Shown: positions 7,654 to 15,989 of the stretch, in pieces
Layout of the letters: each line of letters starts with the position of its first letter
How positions within the stretch are numbered: the first letter of the stretch is position 1
Origin: Pseudomonas sp. ANT_J12
GTDB lineage: Bacteria; Pseudomonadota; Gammaproteobacteria; Pseudomonadales; Pseudomonadaceae
Reading direction: 5' to 3'
Assembly (NCBI RefSeq): GCF_008370045.1
Contig: NZ_VOBN01000009.1
Span: 62,001 to 126,000, forward strand
DNA length: 64,000 nucleotides
Position numbers and translations under genes: made by a program
The notes under the pieces: generated by a model
What the model was told of the DNA's origin: nothing
Seen by the model: the letters and a program-made list of their open reading frames with translations, nothing else
Databases searched by the model: none

Positions 7654-8625
7654 ATGATGACCATCCAAAACAACGCTCTGCCCACCCCGCGCAAACCTCT
7701 GGATCTGCGGCGTTTCCTCGATGACTGGGTGATGCTGCTGGCGGCCATCGCCATCTTCGTCGCCTGCACCTTGCTGATCGACAACTTCCTCTCGCCGCTG
7801 AACATGCGCGGGCTGGGCTTGGCGATTTCCACCACCGGGATTGCCGCGTGCACCATGTTGTATTGCCTGGCGTCCGGGCATTTCGACTTGTCGGTGGGTT
7901 CGGTGATTGCTTGCGCCGGCGTGGTCGCGGCGGTGGTGATGCGGGACACCGACAGCGTGTTTCTCGGCGTGGCGGCGGCGCTGTTCATGGGGCTGATCGT
8001 CGGGTTGATCAACGGGATTGTGATCGCCAAGCTGCGGGTCAATGCTTTGATCACGACGCTGGCGACCATGCAAATCGTGCGGGGCCTGGCCTACATTTTT
8101 GCCAATGGCAAAGCGGTGGGCGTGTCCCAGGAACAGTTCTTCGTCTTCGGCAACGGCCAGTTGTTCGGCGTGCCGGTGCCGATCCTGATCACCATCGTCT
8201 GCTTCCTGTTTTTCGGCTGGTTGCTGAACTACACCACCTATGGGCGCAACACCATGGCCATCGGCGGCAACCAGGAAGCGGCGCTGCTGGCTGGCGTAAA
8301 CGTTGATCGGACCAAGATCATCATCTTCGCCGTGCACGGTTTGATCGGCGCGTTGGCCGGGGTGATCCTCGCGTCGCGCATGACCTCGGGCCAGCCGATG
8401 ATTGGCCAGGGGTTTGAGCTGACGGTGATCTCCGCGTGTGTGTTGGGCGGGGTGTCGCTGAGCGGCGGGATTGGCATGATCCGGCATGTGATTGCCGGGG
8501 TGTTGATTCTGGCGATCATCGAGAATGCGATGAACCTGAAGAACATCGATACGTTTTATCAGTATGTGATTCGGGGTTCGATTCTGTTGTTGGCCGTCGT
8601 GATTGACCGTCTGAAACAACGCTGA
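7654..8625 (+). CDS. araH: Sugar ABC importer, permease subunit
   Basis: A 323-residue inner-membrane protein of the BPD_transp_2 (AraH/RbsC) type with about eight to ten hydrophobic helices. Conserved features include CLASGHFDLSVGSVIACAG and the cytoplasmic loop NTMAIGGNQEAALLAGVNVDRTK that contacts the ATPase. The length agrees with E. coli AraH. The start (ATGATGACC) follows a GAGAGGTAAC site 9 nt after the araG stop. It completes the importer; a REP pair follows the gene. Confidence 0.92.
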   Translation: MMTIQNNALPTPRKPLDLRRFLDDWVMLLAAIAIFVACTLLIDNFLSPLNMRGLGLAISTTGIAACTMLYCLASGHFDLSVGSVIACAGVVAAVVMRDTDSVFLGVAAALFMGLIVGLINGIVIAKLRVNALITTLATMQIVRGLAYIFANGKAVGVSQEQFFVFGNGQLFGVPVPILITIVCFLFFGWLLNYTTYGRNTMAIGGNQEAALLAGVNVDRTKIIIFAVHGLIGALAGVILASRMTSGQPMIGQGFELTVISACVLGGVSLSGGIGMIRHVIAGVLILAIIENAMNLKNIDTFYQYVIRGSILLLAVVIDRLKQR

Positions 8626-8647
8626 GATTTTTGTTGATCTGACTGAC

Positions 8648-8744
8648 GCCTTCGCGGGCAAGCCTCGCTCCTACGGGTTGTGTGTCGTGCGCAAATTTTG
8701 CGACTGACATTTAACCTGTAGGAGCGAGGCTTGCCCGCGAAGGC
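8648..8744. repeat. REP pair (GTAGGAGCGAGGCTTGCC class, converging orientation)
   Basis: Arms GCCTTCGCGGGCAAGCCTCG and CGAGGCTTGCCCGCGAAGGC separate the araFGH operon from the next GntR gene. The order of the two units is inverted relative to the copy at 2895. Confidence 0.9.
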
Positions 8745-8850
8745 TTTGTACCTGACACCGCCCATTCCGCGCATCGCCTTAGCCACCTCCCGTCACCTCC
8801 CGAAAAATATCCCTTGCCCGCCCGACCCTGTTTCGGTTATCTCTTTGTAC

Positions 8851-9564
8851 ATGATTAGACAGGTTCGATTTGACAAGAAACAACGGGTGGTCGACGAACT
8901 CATCCGGCGCATTGAAAGCGGCCTCATGGAGGACGGCTTTCTGTTGCCGGGCGAGCATCAGTTGGCTGAAGAATTCAAGGTCAGCCGCGGCACGCTGCGT
9001 GAAGCCCTGGCCGAACTGAAGAGGCGCAACTACATCGCGACGCAAAGTGGCGTCGGCTCCATCGTCACCTTCGACGGCGTGGTGCTCGACCAGCGCAGCG
9101 GCTGGGCCCAGGCTCTGGCGGACAGCGGGGCGCTGATCAACACCGAAGTGCTGCGCTTGGAGCCGATCAGTCGTCCTGACCTGATGCCGCGTTTCGGCAC
9201 CGACAAATTCATCACCCTCGACCGTCGCCGCCGCGCCAATGACGGCACGTTGGTGTCCCTTGAACGTTCATTGATTCCCGCCACTGGCACTTTGGAAAGT
9301 CTGCCGCGAGTGGGCCTGATCGATGACTCGCTGACCATCACCCTGGCCGCCTACGGCTACATCGGCGAACGCGGCGATCAATGGATCGGCGCCGAACCGC
9401 TGAACGCCGAAGACGCCGAACTGCTCGGTCGTCCGACCGGCACCGTATTCCTCAAGGCCCTACGCACCACGTACGACCGTCAGGGCCGCTTCATGGAGCA
9501 GGTCGAAAGCTTGCTCGACCCGGTGCATTTCCGTCTGCACCTGCAATTTGGAGAGTCAAAGTGA
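8851..9564 (+). CDS. GntR/UTRA (HutC subfamily) transcriptional regulator, YegW-like
   Basis: A 237-residue regulator: winged helix at residues about 5-75 (GEHQLAEEFKVSRGTLREAL) and a UTRA effector-binding domain at about 90-232. The ATG at 8851 is the first codon that leaves the DNA-binding domain intact, yet there is no Shine-Dalgarno sequence before it (the region reads CGGTTATCTCTTTGTAC). The mRNA may be leaderless or the true start may differ. Its stop overlaps the start of the next gene by 4 nt (GTGA), so it is in the operon it probably controls. Gene order and families resemble E. coli yegW with yegU and yegV, whose substrate I do not know. Confidence 0.8.
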   Translation: MIRQVRFDKKQRVVDELIRRIESGLMEDGFLLPGEHQLAEEFKVSRGTLREALAELKRRNYIATQSGVGSIVTFDGVVLDQRSGWAQALADSGALINTEVLRLEPISRPDLMPRFGTDKFITLDRRRRANDGTLVSLERSLIPATGTLESLPRVGLIDDSLTITLAAYGYIGERGDQWIGAEPLNAEDAELLGRPTGTVFLKALRTTYDRQGRFMEQVESLLDPVHFRLHLQFGESK

Positions 9565-10559
9565 CCGCGCTCAATCGTGCCTTGGGCGCGTTCTATGGTT
9601 TGGCCCTGGGCGATGCCCTGGGCATGCCGACCCAATCCCTGAGCCGTACCCAGATCAAGGCGCGCTTCGGCGACATCACCGACCTGCAAGACGCCGGCCC
9701 TGACCAACCGATCGCCGCCAACATGCCCAAAGGCTCGATCACCGATGACACCGAACAGGCGATCCTGGTCGGCCAATTGCTGATCGAAGGCGAAGGCCGG
9801 ATCGAGCCGTCGGTATTGGCCCAACGGTTGATCGAATGGGAAGCCGAGATGCAGGCCAAGGGCTCGCAGGACTTGCTCGGCCCTTCGACCAAACGTGCCA
9901 TCGAGATGATCCTCGCCGGCCATTCGCCGGAAGAGTCGGGGCGCTACGGCACCACCAACGGCGCGGCGATGCGCATCACCCCGGTCGGGATCGCGGCGGA
10001 TGTTGCTGATCCAGAGCGTTTCATCCGTGCCGTGGTGCAGGCCTGCCAGGTTACCCACAACACCACGTTGGGCATCTCCAGCGCGGCGGCGGTGGCGGCG
10101 GTGGTCTCGGCCGGCATCAATGGCATGGACCTGGGCGAAGCGCTGAACCTGGGCATGCACATCGCCCAGCAAGCGGAAAGTCATGGTCACTGGGTCGCGG
10201 GCGGACGCATCGCCTCGCGGATCAGTTGGGCGCGGACCATCAGCATCGACAGCGACAAGGTCTTGCTGGCGGACTTGCTGTACGACGTGATCGGAACTTC
10301 GGTGGCGTCGCAGGAATCGGTGGTGGTCTCGTTCGCCCTGGCCCAGCAAGTGGCGATTGGTGAATTGAATGCCTTCGAAGCCGTGTGCATGGCCGCGAGC
10401 CTCGGTGGCGACACCGACACCATCGCGGCGATTCTCGGCGCCATGCTTGGCGCTTGCCTGGGCATGGAGAGCTGGCCGGCGGCGATGATCGATAAGATCA
10501 AAGCCGTGAATGGCCTGGAGCTGGGACCGTTGGTGCAGGGGCTTTTAGCCTTGCGTTGA
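9561..10559 (+). CDS. ADP-ribosylglycohydrolase-family enzyme, YegU-like
   Basis: A 332-residue member of the ADP-ribosylglycohydrolase fold. Metal-binding motifs are present: GLALGDALG (residues 13-21), ITDDTEQ (Asp62, Asp63) and LGGDTDTIAA (Asp284, Asp286), so the di-magnesium site looks intact. It should cleave an N- or O-glycosidic bond to a ribosyl group. The GTG start at 9561 has GGAGAG upstream and overlaps the regulator stop. The operon with an NCS1 nucleobase/nucleoside-type permease and a PfkB kinase points to salvage of a small ribosylated compound rather than removal of ADP-ribose from proteins. The actual substrate is unknown. Confidence 0.85.
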   Translation: MTALNRALGAFYGLALGDALGMPTQSLSRTQIKARFGDITDLQDAGPDQPIAANMPKGSITDDTEQAILVGQLLIEGEGRIEPSVLAQRLIEWEAEMQAKGSQDLLGPSTKRAIEMILAGHSPEESGRYGTTNGAAMRITPVGIAADVADPERFIRAVVQACQVTHNTTLGISSAAAVAAVVSAGINGMDLGEALNLGMHIAQQAESHGHWVAGGRIASRISWARTISIDSDKVLLADLLYDVIGTSVASQESVVVSFALAQQVAIGELNAFEAVCMAASLGGDTDTIAAILGAMLGACLGMESWPAAMIDKIKAVNGLELGPLVQGLLALR

Positions 10560-10581
10560 TCCTCAGGTGAGTCGAGGCTTT

Positions 10582-10702
10582 TGTGGCGAGGGGGCTTGCC
10601 CCCGTAGAGCTGCGAAGCAGCCCCCCACCCTCTGTCAGCCTACCGAGTTGTCTGGATTCACGACTGCTTCGCAGCCGAACGGGGGCAAGCCCCCTCGCCA
10701 CA
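10582..10702. repeat. REP pair (TGTGGCGAGG class)
   Basis: Arms TGTGGCGAGGGGGCTTGCCC and GGGCAAGCCCCCTCGCCACA lie within the yeg-like cluster, between the glycohydrolase and permease genes. An inner stem (GCTGCGAAGCAGC against the GCTTCGCAGC side) is also visible. Confidence 0.9.
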
Positions 10703-10842
10703 GTGACCGAGTCGCTGGGGCACTTGCTTCAATCAGATTTTCACCCGCAACGGAACGCACAAATCTGGCCAGGACTGCCGGGATGTTATGTCGACTTCCG
10801 AAACTGCCCACAACCAAAACAATGGCAACAGGAGCATCCATC

Positions 10843-12309
10843 ATGAGTTCATCGAACGCCGGGCCAAGCGCCGGGCAACTGGAAACCCGTGGCATCGAGC
10901 CGGTCCCGGAAAGCGAATGCAACGGTCATCCGCTGCAACTGTTCTGGGTCTGGTTCGCCGCCAACATCTCCATCCTCGGCTTGCCGTTGGGCGCCACACT
11001 GGTGGCGTTTCGTGGCCTGGCGATCTGGCAGGCGATCATCGTCGCGATCCTCGGCGCCGCCGGCTCCTTCGCCGTGGTCGGGATCATCTCCATCGCCGGC
11101 CGTCGCGGGCGCGCACCGAGTCTGACCCTGTCCCGCGCGATCTTCGGCGTGCGCGGCAATATCGGCCCGACCGTGGTGTCGCTGATGTCGCGCCTGGGCT
11201 GGGAAACGGTCAATACCACCACCGCCGCCTTCGTGCTGCTGTCGCTGTGCTCGATCCTGTTCGGTTCGCCGGTGGAAGCCAAAAGCGCACCGGTCCTCAC
11301 GCTGATTTTCATCGCGATTTTCGTCCTGCTGACCTTGTCCGTGTCGGGCCTCGGTCACGCCACGCTGCTGGTGATCCAGAAGTGGGCGACCTACGTGTTT
11401 GGCGCGCTGAACATTCTGGTGGGCGGTTTCCTCTGCGCGACCATCGACTGGAGTGCGGTGTTCAACGCCACGCCAGCACCGCTCAGCGCGATGATCATCG
11501 GCGTCGGCACCATGGCCGCCGGCACCGGCATCGGCTGGGCCAATGCGGGCGCGGACATGTCGCGTTACCAGCATAAAAGCGTCAAGGCCGTGCGCTTGGT
11601 GGCCTCGGCCGCATTCGGTGCGGGGATCCCGCTGGTGCTGCTGATCACCCTCGGCGGCTTGCTGTCGGTGGGCAACAACGACCTGGCCCAAGCCACCGAC
11701 CCGATCATCGCGATCCGCGACATGCTGCCGACCTGGATGGCCGTGCCGTACCTGATCACCGCGTTCGGCGGCTTGCTGCTGTCGAACAACCTGTCGGTGT
11801 ACTCCGCCGGTTTGACCACGTTGACCCTCGGCCTCAAGGTCCCGCGCGTCTACGCGGTGGTGGTCGACATCGTGGCGATCTTCGCCGGTTCGATCTACTT
11901 CATGCTGATCGCCGACAGCTTCTACGGCCCGTTCATCACCTTCATTTCCCTGCTGGCGGTGCCGATCACTGCGTGGGTCGGGATCTTCGTCGTTGACCTG
12001 ATCCACCGTCATTACTACAGCCCCAAAGACCTGCTGGACGTCAGCCCAAGCAGCGCCTATTGGTATCGCGGCGGCATCGAGTGGCGTGCCTTCGGGGCGT
12101 GGGCGATTGCCATCGTGCTGGGTTTCAGCTTCACCACCATTGGCACCACAGCGGAAAACATCTGGTTCCGTGGCTTCCTTTCCGACTCGTACCTGGGCCA
12201 TAACGGCCTCGGCTGGATCGTGACCTTCCTGGTGGCTGGCGGGATTTATTTCGTACTCGGCGGGGCCAAGGATCGTCGCGCTGCACTGACTGAGAACGCT
12301 CATGCCTAA
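10843..12309 (+). CDS. NCS1-family cytosine/purine/nucleoside permease
   Basis: A 488-residue inner-membrane transporter of the nucleobase:cation symporter-1 family with about twelve hydrophobic helices. Family marks are the N-terminal LQLFWVWFAANISILGLPLGA, the GRRGRAPSLTLSRAIFGVRGN loop and GIGWANAGADMSRYQ in mid-protein. The start at 10843 has CAACAGGAG 8 nt upstream; an in-frame ATG at 10822 would add seven residues. It replaces the MFS transporter YegT found in the E. coli yeg cluster. Its last 8 nt overlap the kinase gene. Cargo is probably a nucleoside or N-glycoside that the glycohydrolase then cleaves; this is inference. Confidence 0.85.
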   Translation: MSSSNAGPSAGQLETRGIEPVPESECNGHPLQLFWVWFAANISILGLPLGATLVAFRGLAIWQAIIVAILGAAGSFAVVGIISIAGRRGRAPSLTLSRAIFGVRGNIGPTVVSLMSRLGWETVNTTTAAFVLLSLCSILFGSPVEAKSAPVLTLIFIAIFVLLTLSVSGLGHATLLVIQKWATYVFGALNILVGGFLCATIDWSAVFNATPAPLSAMIIGVGTMAAGTGIGWANAGADMSRYQHKSVKAVRLVASAAFGAGIPLVLLITLGGLLSVGNNDLAQATDPIIAIRDMLPTWMAVPYLITAFGGLLLSNNLSVYSAGLTTLTLGLKVPRVYAVVVDIVAIFAGSIYFMLIADSFYGPFITFISLLAVPITAWVGIFVVDLIHRHYYSPKDLLDVSPSSAYWYRGGIEWRAFGAWAIAIVLGFSFTTIGTTAENIWFRGFLSDSYLGHNGLGWIVTFLVAGGIYFVLGGAKDRRAALTENAHA

Positions 12310-13231
12310 GTTGTTACACACCGGTCAGGTCATCATCGACCTGGTCATGGCCGTGGATAAACTGCCCCAGGCCGGCGGCGACGTGCTGGCGCAATCCGCC
12401 AGTTTCGAAGCCGGTGGCGGCTTCAACGTGATGGCCGCCGCCCAGCGTAATGGTCTGCCGGTGGTTTACCTCGGCCGCCATGGCACCGGGCGTTTCGGCG
12501 ACCTGGCGCGGGAGGCGATGAAGGTTGAAGGCATTCGGATCGGCATCGCCGACAAAGCCGAACGCGACACCGGGTTGTGCGTGGCGGTAACCGATGCCTC
12601 GGCTGAGCGCAGTTTCATTTCCTACATTGGCGCTGAAGGTGAAGTGTCCACCGAAGACCTGGCGAGCGTGCCGGCCGAGGCGGGGGACTATGTCTACGTC
12701 AGCGGTTATAGCTTGCTGCACGTGGGCAAAGCGCAGGCGCTGGTGGATTGGGTGTTGGGATTGCCGAAAGGCATCAACGTGATTTTCGATCCGGGTCCGT
12801 TGGTCGAATCGCCGGATGAGCCGCTGATGAATGCGTTGCTGCCACGCATCGATGTGTGGACCAGCAACAGTGTCGAGGCGTTGCGGTTTACCGGGGCGTC
12901 GGACATTGGCGAGGCGTTGGATCGGTTGGTCGAGCATCTGCCGGCGGATGTGTTGATGGTGGTGCGCGATGGCCCGCAAGGCTGCTGGATTCGCCAGCGC
13001 GGTGACTGCCAGCATGTGCCGGGGTTCAAGGTTGACGCGGTCGACAGCAACGGCGCCGGGGATGCTCACGCCGGGGTGTTTGTGGCCGGGTTGGCGCAGG
13101 GGTTGTCGGCGGTGGAGGCGGCACGAAGGGCGAATGCGGCGGCAGCATTGGCCGTGACGCGGTGGGGGCCGGCGACTTCGCCGGGGACTGCGCAGGTGGA
13201 TGCGTTTATCTGTGAGACGTTCGGCGGCTGA
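12302..13231 (+). CDS. PfkB-family carbohydrate kinase, YegV-like
   Basis: A 309-residue ribokinase-fold sugar kinase. The substrate-side Gly-Gly signature is FEAGGGFNVMAAAQRNG (near residue 36). The C-terminal signature is DSNGAGDAHAG (248-258), with catalytic Asp254. The ATG lies inside the permease gene, an 8-nt overlap that suggests translational coupling. In the E. coli yeg arrangement YegV occupies the same place beside the glycohydrolase YegU. The likely role is to phosphorylate the ribose or ribosyl product released by the glycohydrolase, which is not proven. Confidence 0.85.
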   Translation: MPKLLHTGQVIIDLVMAVDKLPQAGGDVLAQSASFEAGGGFNVMAAAQRNGLPVVYLGRHGTGRFGDLAREAMKVEGIRIGIADKAERDTGLCVAVTDASAERSFISYIGAEGEVSTEDLASVPAEAGDYVYVSGYSLLHVGKAQALVDWVLGLPKGINVIFDPGPLVESPDEPLMNALLPRIDVWTSNSVEALRFTGASDIGEALDRLVEHLPADVLMVVRDGPQGCWIRQRGDCQHVPGFKVDAVDSNGAGDAHAGVFVAGLAQGLSAVEAARRANAAAALAVTRWGPATSPGTAQVDAFICETFGG

Positions 13232-13232
13232 T

Positions 13233-13339
13233 CCTGTGGCGAGGGAGCTTGCTCCCGCTGGACTGCGCAGCAGGCCCCTTTTTTAGGTGAAGAGAGGGCC
13301 GCTTCGCGCCCCAGCGGGAGCAAGCTCCCTCGCCACAGG
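13233..13339. repeat. REP pair (TGTGGCGAGG class)
   Basis: Starts one base after the kinase stop codon. Arms CCTGTGGCGAGGGAGCTTGC and GCAAGCTCCCTCGCCACAGG. With the 193 nt that follow (promoter region of the next gene, no other feature recognised) it fills the 301-nt gap. Confidence 0.9.
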
Positions 13340-13532
13340 TCTTCCAGCACCCATTTGCTATCCCGTCTGAAAATTCGCACAATGCGCGCCCCCAGGAAGG
13401 GGAAGCGTCTGACAGCCTGTCAGGCCAGTTTCGTACACTCAAGGACAGAGTCTCTCGTATGCCCTACCTCCTACTGCACACCCCCCGGCAAGCCATGCAT
13501 GGCCCGCCGCGTTTCTTTATGGAAGAGAACAC

Positions 13533-14504
13533 ATGAATTTCCGGATGATGATTGCCGCGACAGCGGTCGCGACCTCGGCACTGCTGGCCGGTTGTGGCGA
13601 CAAGCCTGACGCGACGGCCGCCGCGCAGCCAAAGCAAAGCGCCGCTGAACAGCAGCAAATCGAAAAGTACAACCTGTATGTCGATGTGGCCAACAGCCTG
13701 ACCACGTCTTTCCAGGAAGCCCAGGACAACTACCTGAACCAACAGATGCCGCTGTTGAAGGGCAAAGAAGCGCCCACTTCGATGCGCATCGAAAACGACA
13801 TTCTGGTTGATCGCTCGGCCAAGCAACTGGACACCGCCGCCGCCATCGACGCCCCGATCGTGGAAATCGATGCCGCCGCCAAGGACTTTTCCGCCGCGTT
13901 GAAGACCTTGTCACCGTTGAGCCACGAGCTGAACAACTACGCCAACTCCAAAGGTTACCTGGCCGACAATGGCGCCAAGGCGCGCCAATTGAGCAAGGAT
14001 TACCTGGCGGCACTGACCCTGGTCGCGCAGAAAGAACAGGCGTTCTACAAAGGCCTGAGTGATCGTGATCAGGCGTTGACCAAGGAAGCGTTCGACCAGG
14101 CGCCCAAGGACACCGCCGCTTACTACCGCGCCGGGCTGATTTACTACGGCAAGCTGAACAATGCCGACGCCAACGTGTTGTTTGCCGCGCCGAATGACGC
14201 AGCCGCACTCGACGCTTTCGAGAAGTCCCTGGCACAAGTGGCAGATGCCGCGGCGGGTTGGGACAAGAAAGTCACCGAGCAATCGACCAAGTCCGGCAAG
14301 AGCTGCAATGGCGGCATGCTGGAGATCAACGATTTCCTGGGTCAGTCCCGCTCGCTGGTCAAAGACATCAAGGACGGCGTGTTCAAGCGTGAAGAAACCG
14401 GTGTGATGGCGCGGATGAGCAGTTCGAACATCACTAATTCGGCGAATCGCTATAACAGCAAATATTCGAATGTGATTAATCGGTTTAATCATCCGATGTG
14501 CTGA
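13533..14504 (+). CDS. DUF3829 (YiiG-like) lipoprotein
   Basis: A 323-residue predicted lipoprotein: signal peptide 1-20 with lipobox LLAGC (Cys21), then an Ala/Gln-rich linker and a long alpha-helical domain typical of DUF3829 (E. coli YiiG). Helical stretches such as AAAIDAPIVEIDAAAKDFS and LSKDYLAALTLVAQKEQAF suggest coiled packing. The start has GAAGAGAAC upstream. Function is not established; it should sit in the envelope. It stands alone between REP pairs. Confidence 0.75.
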   Translation: MNFRMMIAATAVATSALLAGCGDKPDATAAAQPKQSAAEQQQIEKYNLYVDVANSLTTSFQEAQDNYLNQQMPLLKGKEAPTSMRIENDILVDRSAKQLDTAAAIDAPIVEIDAAAKDFSAALKTLSPLSHELNNYANSKGYLADNGAKARQLSKDYLAALTLVAQKEQAFYKGLSDRDQALTKEAFDQAPKDTAAYYRAGLIYYGKLNNADANVLFAAPNDAAALDAFEKSLAQVADAAAGWDKKVTEQSTKSGKSCNGGMLEINDFLGQSRSLVKDIKDGVFKREETGVMARMSSSNITNSANRYNSKYSNVINRFNHPMC

Positions 14505-14517
14505 GTCTGACCTGACG

Positions 14518-14589
14518 TCTTCGCGGGCAAGCCTCGCTCCTACAAGGGACCACACAGTCCCCTGTAGGAGCGAGGCTTGCCCGCGAAGA
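14518..14589. repeat. REP pair (GTAGGAGCGAGGCTTGCC class)
   Basis: Short version with only about 20 nt between arms CGCGGGCAAGCCTCGCTCCT and AGGAGCGAGGCTTGCCCGCG. It lies between converging genes and may end both transcripts. Confidence 0.9.
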
Positions 14590-14619
14590 GGCCCTAAAAA
14601 CCAACACAAATCCCGACGG

Positions 14620-15000
14620 TCAACCGGCCTTGCGCAACGCCTCAATCAACGCCTGCTTGCGCATCCCCGACCGCCCCGGAATCTTCTTCTCCCGGGCTTC
14701 TTTCATCAAACTGTCGACGGTCTGGGTATCGCGCGAAGCCTTGCTGTTGCGCGAATGGCCTTCACGGCTGGCGACCGCTCGGCGCGAGGATTCCTTGCGG
14801 TCCTCGGACTTGGCGCTGGCCGGTTTCTTGCGCCCGGCGCCGCCGGCCCGTTCGCCGCCACCCGACTGCTTGTTCACCGTCGCCCAGGCCCGGGCTTCAG
14901 CTTCGTCCTTCGAAACACCCTTGTGTTCGTAACTGTCTTCGATGTGTTCGGCCTTGCGCTTTTGCTCGGCGGTGTATTTGTCTTTGCTTCCACGAGGCAT
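14620..15000 (-). CDS. Small basic protein of the Pseudomonas 'plasmid stabilization' type
   Basis: A 126-residue, Lys/Arg/Glu/Ser-rich soluble protein. The N-terminal half (KYTAEQKRKAEHIEDSYEHKG and ARAWATVNKQSGGG) is the conserved block of Pseudomonas proteins that databases label 'plasmid stabilization protein'. The middle is a charged, probably disordered linker. The C-terminal 35 residues (VDSLMKEAREKKIPGRSGMRKQALIEALR) resemble a Rho-N/SAP-type helix-extended-helix nucleic-acid-binding motif. The label should not be taken as function; no partner toxin or partition gene is near. GGAGAAA precedes the start. Confidence 0.65.
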   Translation of the reverse strand: MPRGSKDKYTAEQKRKAEHIEDSYEHKGVSKDEAEARAWATVNKQSGGGERAGGAGRKKPASAKSEDRKESSRRAVASREGHSRNSKASRDTQTVDSLMKEAREKKIPGRSGMRKQALIEALRKAG

Positions 15001-15027
15001 GGGATTTCTCCTGGCTTCAAGGGTTGT

Positions 15028-15085
15028 AAAGATCGCAGCGGTTCACAGTCCCGCAGGAACTGCCGAAGGCTGCGATCCTTTGATC
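15028..15085. repeat. Dispersed inverted repeat (GATCGCAGC ... GCTGCGATC)
   Basis: GATCGCAGC at 15031 and GCTGCGATC at 15069 flank a short spacer rich in GCAGGAACTGCCG. This hairpin repeat lies upstream of the 14620-15000 gene and downstream of the 15095-15349 gene, both on the minus strand. Confidence 0.6.
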
Positions 15086-15094
15086 TTGCTGCGC

Positions 15095-15349
15095 TTAAAC
15101 GTCCAGCTTGCGCGCCGCCTCAACCCCGGCGGCACTGAGCTTGATCGGCAGGTTCAGCGAGTGCTCGCCCGCCTCGTTGCAACTCACATGGCCATGCTGG
15201 ATCAATCCGCGATCCTGCAAAGTGGCGAGGGTGCTGGCCACGACTTTCTCCCCCCGGTAATTGTCCAGGACCTCCTTGCCCAACCCCGTTGGGTGGGCGT
15301 GCAACAGGCGGGTCAGGACTTCTTTTTCCAGGTTTTTATCGACGTTCAT
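15095..15349 (-). CDS. Hypothetical protein, possibly winged-helix-like
   Basis: An 84-residue soluble protein. The start at 15349 is chosen because AGAGGTAA lies just upstream; an ATG five codons earlier lacks a site. The pattern of three helices (NLEKEVLTRLLHAHP, LGKEVLDNYR, ASTLATLQDRGLI) followed by a beta-wing-like segment suggests a small winged helix, but there is no family I can name. It is a conserved-looking small protein, next to other small uncharacterised genes on the same strand. Confidence 0.6.
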   Translation of the reverse strand: MNVDKNLEKEVLTRLLHAHPTGLGKEVLDNYRGEKVVASTLATLQDRGLIQHGHVSCNEAGEHSLNLPIKLSAAGVEAARKLDV

Positions 15350-15402
15350 GGTTACCTCTTTCATGGATGTGGATAGGGTGTTGCGTCGCTCGCGTCGGCG
15401 AA

Positions 15403-15738
15403 CTATTGACCGGCGCCTTCGGAGCCTGAGCCACCGGTGGTGGTTTTCGAGCCCATGCCGGAGCCGGCGTTATCGGGTGTCTGGGCGTCCGGTATGCCCG
15501 TTCCGCCCTGGCGACCGGTGTCGTTGCCCTTGAGGCGCGGATCGGTTCCGGTGGACGGCGGCAGACTGCTGTCGATTCCCGAGCCATCGGTGTTCATGCC
15601 AGGGGCACTCTGGATGGCGGGGGCTTTGGGTTTTTCCACCGGGTCGGTCGGGCCGGTGCCGGTGCCGGTGGTGGCGGCGAAGGCCGTAGAGGACAGCAGG
15701 GCAGCGAGAGCGAGAGCGGTCAGCCGGGACATGATCAT
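15403..15738 (-). CDS. Small exported low-complexity protein
   Basis: A 111-residue protein with a clear signal peptide (residues 1-21, SSTAFA/ATTG). The mature part is almost entirely Gly, Thr, Pro, Ser and Asp and is probably disordered in the periplasm or outside the cell. A GGAG site precedes the start. No known domain. It lies at the head of a run of three small minus-strand genes. Confidence 0.6.
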   Translation of the reverse strand: MIMSRLTALALAALLSSTAFAATTGTGTGPTDPVEKPKAPAIQSAPGMNTDGSGIDSSLPPSTGTDPRLKGNDTGRQGGTGIPDAQTPDNAGSGMGSKTTTGGSGSEGAGQ

Positions 15739-15989
15739 GGTGTCGTCTCCAGATTATTAGAGTCCTTACCTGATGTTGGTCCGCCCTCGGTTGGGTTGGT
15801 GCCTGAGGCACGACGAACGGTTCAGGCTGGCTGTGGCGCCCAGGGTATTTGGACACTTCGCAGCCGAACGCAGGCTTCGCCAGCGGCTACAGGGGCGAGG
15901 TGGGTGACAGGGGACTTTTTGCTTTCCCATGTGACGAGCGTCGCGCGCCGCCTTAGTATGGCGTTTTCAACTTCTGACAAGGTACGTCC

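Noticed and set aside
6052..8661. An 869-codon open frame on the minus strand
   Set aside because: Antisense to araG and araH; rich in His, Gln and Arg without domains.
14620..15000. Plasmid partition or toxin-antitoxin locus
   Set aside because: The 'plasmid stabilization' label is a database habit; no partner gene, and the locus is chromosomal.
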